From Pseudomonadota bacterium (lineage in GTDB: Bacteria; SAR324; XYD2-FULL-50-16; JAHJRI01), in the NCBI GenBank assembly GCA_022360105.1, contig JAKSDL010000542.1, positions 1-6,734 on the forward strand: a stretch of DNA of 6,734 bases. The letters are read 5' to 3'. Below the pieces are notes generated by a model. The model saw only the letters and a program-made list of their open reading frames with translations. It was not told where the DNA came from and searched no databases. Below, piece after piece: positions 5,566-6,734 of the stretch (its first letter is position 1; every line of letters begins with the position of its first letter). The translations under genes were made by a program, and so were the position numbers.

Positions 5566-6483
5566 ATGAATCAGTCACTGACAGGAGTTTTCACCGCCAT
5601 TGTCACACCTTTTGCCGATAATGGAACAATTGATGAAAAATCGTATGCGGAATTGATTCAAAAACAGATAAAAGCCGGGGTTTCCGGCATCGTTCCTTGT
5701 GGGACTACCGGTGAAAGTCCGACACTGACTCACGAAGAGCACGATCACATGATCGAAATGACGATCGATCTGGTCGGTGGTCGCGTCCCCGTGGTTGCGG
5801 GAACCGGGAGTAATTCCACGGCTGAAGCTGTCAGATTATCTCAACATGCACAGAAAGCAGGTGCAGATGTGGTTATGCTGGTAAATCCTTACTATAACAA
5901 GCCTACTCAACAAGGGTTGTTTTTGCACTTTCGCGAGATCGCCAGCTCTATTGATATCCCTTGTATTGTCTACAATATCAAGGGAAGAACAGGCGTTAAC
6001 CTGGAAACTGATACCTTGCTGAAATTAGTCGATACCTGCTCTAACGTGATTGGTGTCAAGGAGGCATCAGGCGATTTGGACCAGATGAAAGACGTTATTG
6101 ATCGTACACCGGAAAGCTTCAGTGTCCTTTCCGGAGATGATAACATAGCCCTGAGGCTGATTGAATTGGGAGGATCCGGAGTCGTTTCCGTTGCATCCAA
6201 CATTGTTCCGGACAAAATGGTGGCATTGGTGGAAGCCGCTTTGACTGGCGATTTTGAAACAGCAAAAGGGATGGACTACGAATTGAGTATTCTTTTTAAA
6301 GCCCTGTTTCTGGAAACAAATCCGATTCCGATTAAGGCCGCCATGGCAATGACCGGACTGCTGCAGGAAAATTATCGGCTCCCCATGTGTCCGTTATCTT
6401 CAGATTCTCACAGGCAACGGATAAGAGAAACTCTTGTAGAATTAGCTTTATTGGAAAGGGAACAGGAAGCTGTCGCAGTATAG
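5566..6483 (+). CDS. dapA: 4-hydroxy-tetrahydrodipicolinate synthase
   Basis: A 305-residue cytoplasmic TIM-barrel aldolase that condenses pyruvate with aspartate semialdehyde, the first committed step to diaminopimelate and lysine. The Schiff-base lysine is Lys165 in GVKEASG. CGTTGES (45-51) gives Thr47 and Thr48; Tyr110 and Tyr136 complete the proton relay, and Arg141 in YNIKGRTG binds aspartate semialdehyde. Residues matching the lysine allosteric site of the E. coli enzyme are present: Ser51, His56, His59, Asn83, Glu87 and Tyr109, so feedback inhibition by lysine is likely. Length is slightly above the usual 290-295 owing to the tail LLEREQEAVAV. AAGGAG (5555-5560) fixes the start. It is alone on its strand, with no dapB nearby, and is divergent from an ACT-domain gene that may control it. 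Confidence 0.95.
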   Translation: MNQSLTGVFTAIVTPFADNGTIDEKSYAELIQKQIKAGVSGIVPCGTTGESPTLTHEEHDHMIEMTIDLVGGRVPVVAGTGSNSTAEAVRLSQHAQKAGADVVMLVNPYYNKPTQQGLFLHFREIASSIDIPCIVYNIKGRTGVNLETDTLLKLVDTCSNVIGVKEASGDLDQMKDVIDRTPESFSVLSGDDNIALRLIELGGSGVVSVASNIVPDKMVALVEAALTGDFETAKGMDYELSILFKALFLETNPIPIKAAMAMTGLLQENYRLPMCPLSSDSHRQRIRETLVELALLEREQEAVAV

Positions 6484-6512
6484 TTGATGGGCAACAAATT
6501 GCCCATCCTACA
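6483..6512 (-). repeat. REP-like hairpin, copy 1
   Basis: A 30-bp unit that on the minus strand reads TGTAG then the palindrome GATGGGCAA...TTGCCCATC (9-bp stem). The GTAG beside the stem foot is the hallmark of REP sequences mobilised by REP-associated tyrosine transposases. It overlaps the last base of the dapA stop codon and may end transcription of dapA and of the convergent kinase gene. No transposase gene lies in the window. Confidence 0.75.
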
Positions 6513-6549
6513 GTTGCAACCAAATAGCCACCGGCAGGGTTTGCACCGG

Positions 6550-6579
6550 GTTGATGGGCAACAAGTTGCCCATCCTACA
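6550..6579 (-). repeat. REP-like hairpin, copy 2
   Basis: Same 30-bp unit and same orientation as the copy 67 bp to the left, with one base different (G for A at 6565). The change completes a 10-bp perfect inverted repeat, GATGGGCAAC (6553-6562) with GTTGCCCATC (6565-6574). The 37 bases between the copies include the palindrome GTTGCAAC (6513-6520) and two CCGG boxes. Confidence 0.75.
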
Positions 6580-6610
6580 ACGTAAGACATGTTGATCAAA
6601 TTCTATTGAA

Positions 6611-6733
6611 CTAATCCAGACGAACCGTTGGTACTTGAATTCTGAATGCCAACCCTGATTCTGTATTACTGGCTGAGATCTTTCCGTTGTGTTTTTCAAC
6701 AATTTTCCTTGTGATCGATAAGCCAAGACCTGC
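6611..6733 (-). CDS. Sensor histidine kinase, C-terminal end only
   Basis: The last 40 codons and stop of a gene entering from beyond 6734 on the minus strand. The product begins AGLGLSITRKIVEKHNGKIS and ends FRIQVPTVRLD. AGLGLSI is the G2 box of the HATPase_c ATP-binding domain, and KIVEKHNGKI followed by a short strand is the usual end of that fold. The sensor and dimerisation regions are outside the window, so the stimulus and partner response regulator cannot be known. It converges with dapA, separated by the REP pair. Confidence 0.85.
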   Translation of the reverse strand, partial: AGLGLSITRKIVEKHNGKISASNTESGLAFRIQVPTVRLD

Positions 6734-6734
6734 C

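Noticed and set aside
6483..6579. Possible CRISPR repeat pair
   Set aside because: Only two units, each strongly palindromic with GTAG at the foot, and a single 37-base spacer; REP elements explain it better.
6332..6726. Three overlapping minus-strand frames of 63 to 72 codons at the right end
   Set aside because: They are translations of the REP hairpins and the antisense of dapA and of the kinase gene. The true minus-strand frame is the partial histidine kinase ending at 6611.

Overview
This is a bacterial window of about 6.7 kb. The genes are of medium GC content and the spacers are strongly AT-rich. Clear Shine-Dalgarno sequences (GGAG, GGAGGGG, GAGGAGG, AAGGAG) precede four of the six genes whose starts lie in the window. 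The beta-oxidation-type operon, a GTAG-headed REP hairpin pair and an aspartokinase-like ACT protein next to dapA fit an anaerobic Desulfobacterota-type (sulfate-reducer-like) genome best. This is inference: no marker gene is present, and the ATTTTAGATTT-rich spacers could also be found in other AT-rich lineages such as Bacteroidota.

Region 1 (1-419) has no convincing gene. It holds a small hairpin (41-74), a 134-bp MITE-like palindromic element (110-243) and dyads that may form the control region of the downstream operon. Region 2 (420-4065) is a tight three-gene operon. It encodes an MFE-2-type (R)-3-hydroxyacyl-CoA dehydrogenase, a fusion of an HMG-CoA-synthase-like domain with a zinc-ribbon/OB-fold (DUF35) domain, and an SCP2/archaeal-type thiolase. 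By motif comparison, the HMG-CoA-synthase-like domain has lost its catalytic Glu, Cys and His, while the thiolase keeps its nucleophilic Cys. The likely outcome is a dehydrogenase plus thiolase complex for the last two steps of beta-oxidation of an unknown acyl-CoA, with the fused protein as scaffold or CoA-site partner. It recalls BbsCD/BbsAB of anaerobic toluene degradation and the archaeal thiolase/HMGCS/DUF35 complex.

Region 3 (4066-4394) starts 3 bases after the operon stop with a second, larger element of the same palindromic family (4069-4267). Its side hairpins differ from those of the first copy mostly by compensatory base changes. The two copies bracket the operon in the same orientation.

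Region 4 (4395-6482) holds a small putative exported protein, a convergent gene for a kinase-less ACT-domain protein, and, divergent from that gene, dapA (first committed step of lysine/diaminopimelate synthesis). The ACT gene promoter region carries two perfect copies of TGTTA-N6-TAACA, 19 bp apart, each containing TATAAT on the ACT-gene strand. This suggests a local amino-acid-responsive, autoregulated circuit. Region 5 (6483-6734) has two direct REP hairpins and the last 40 codons of a histidine kinase gene that enters from the right on the minus strand.
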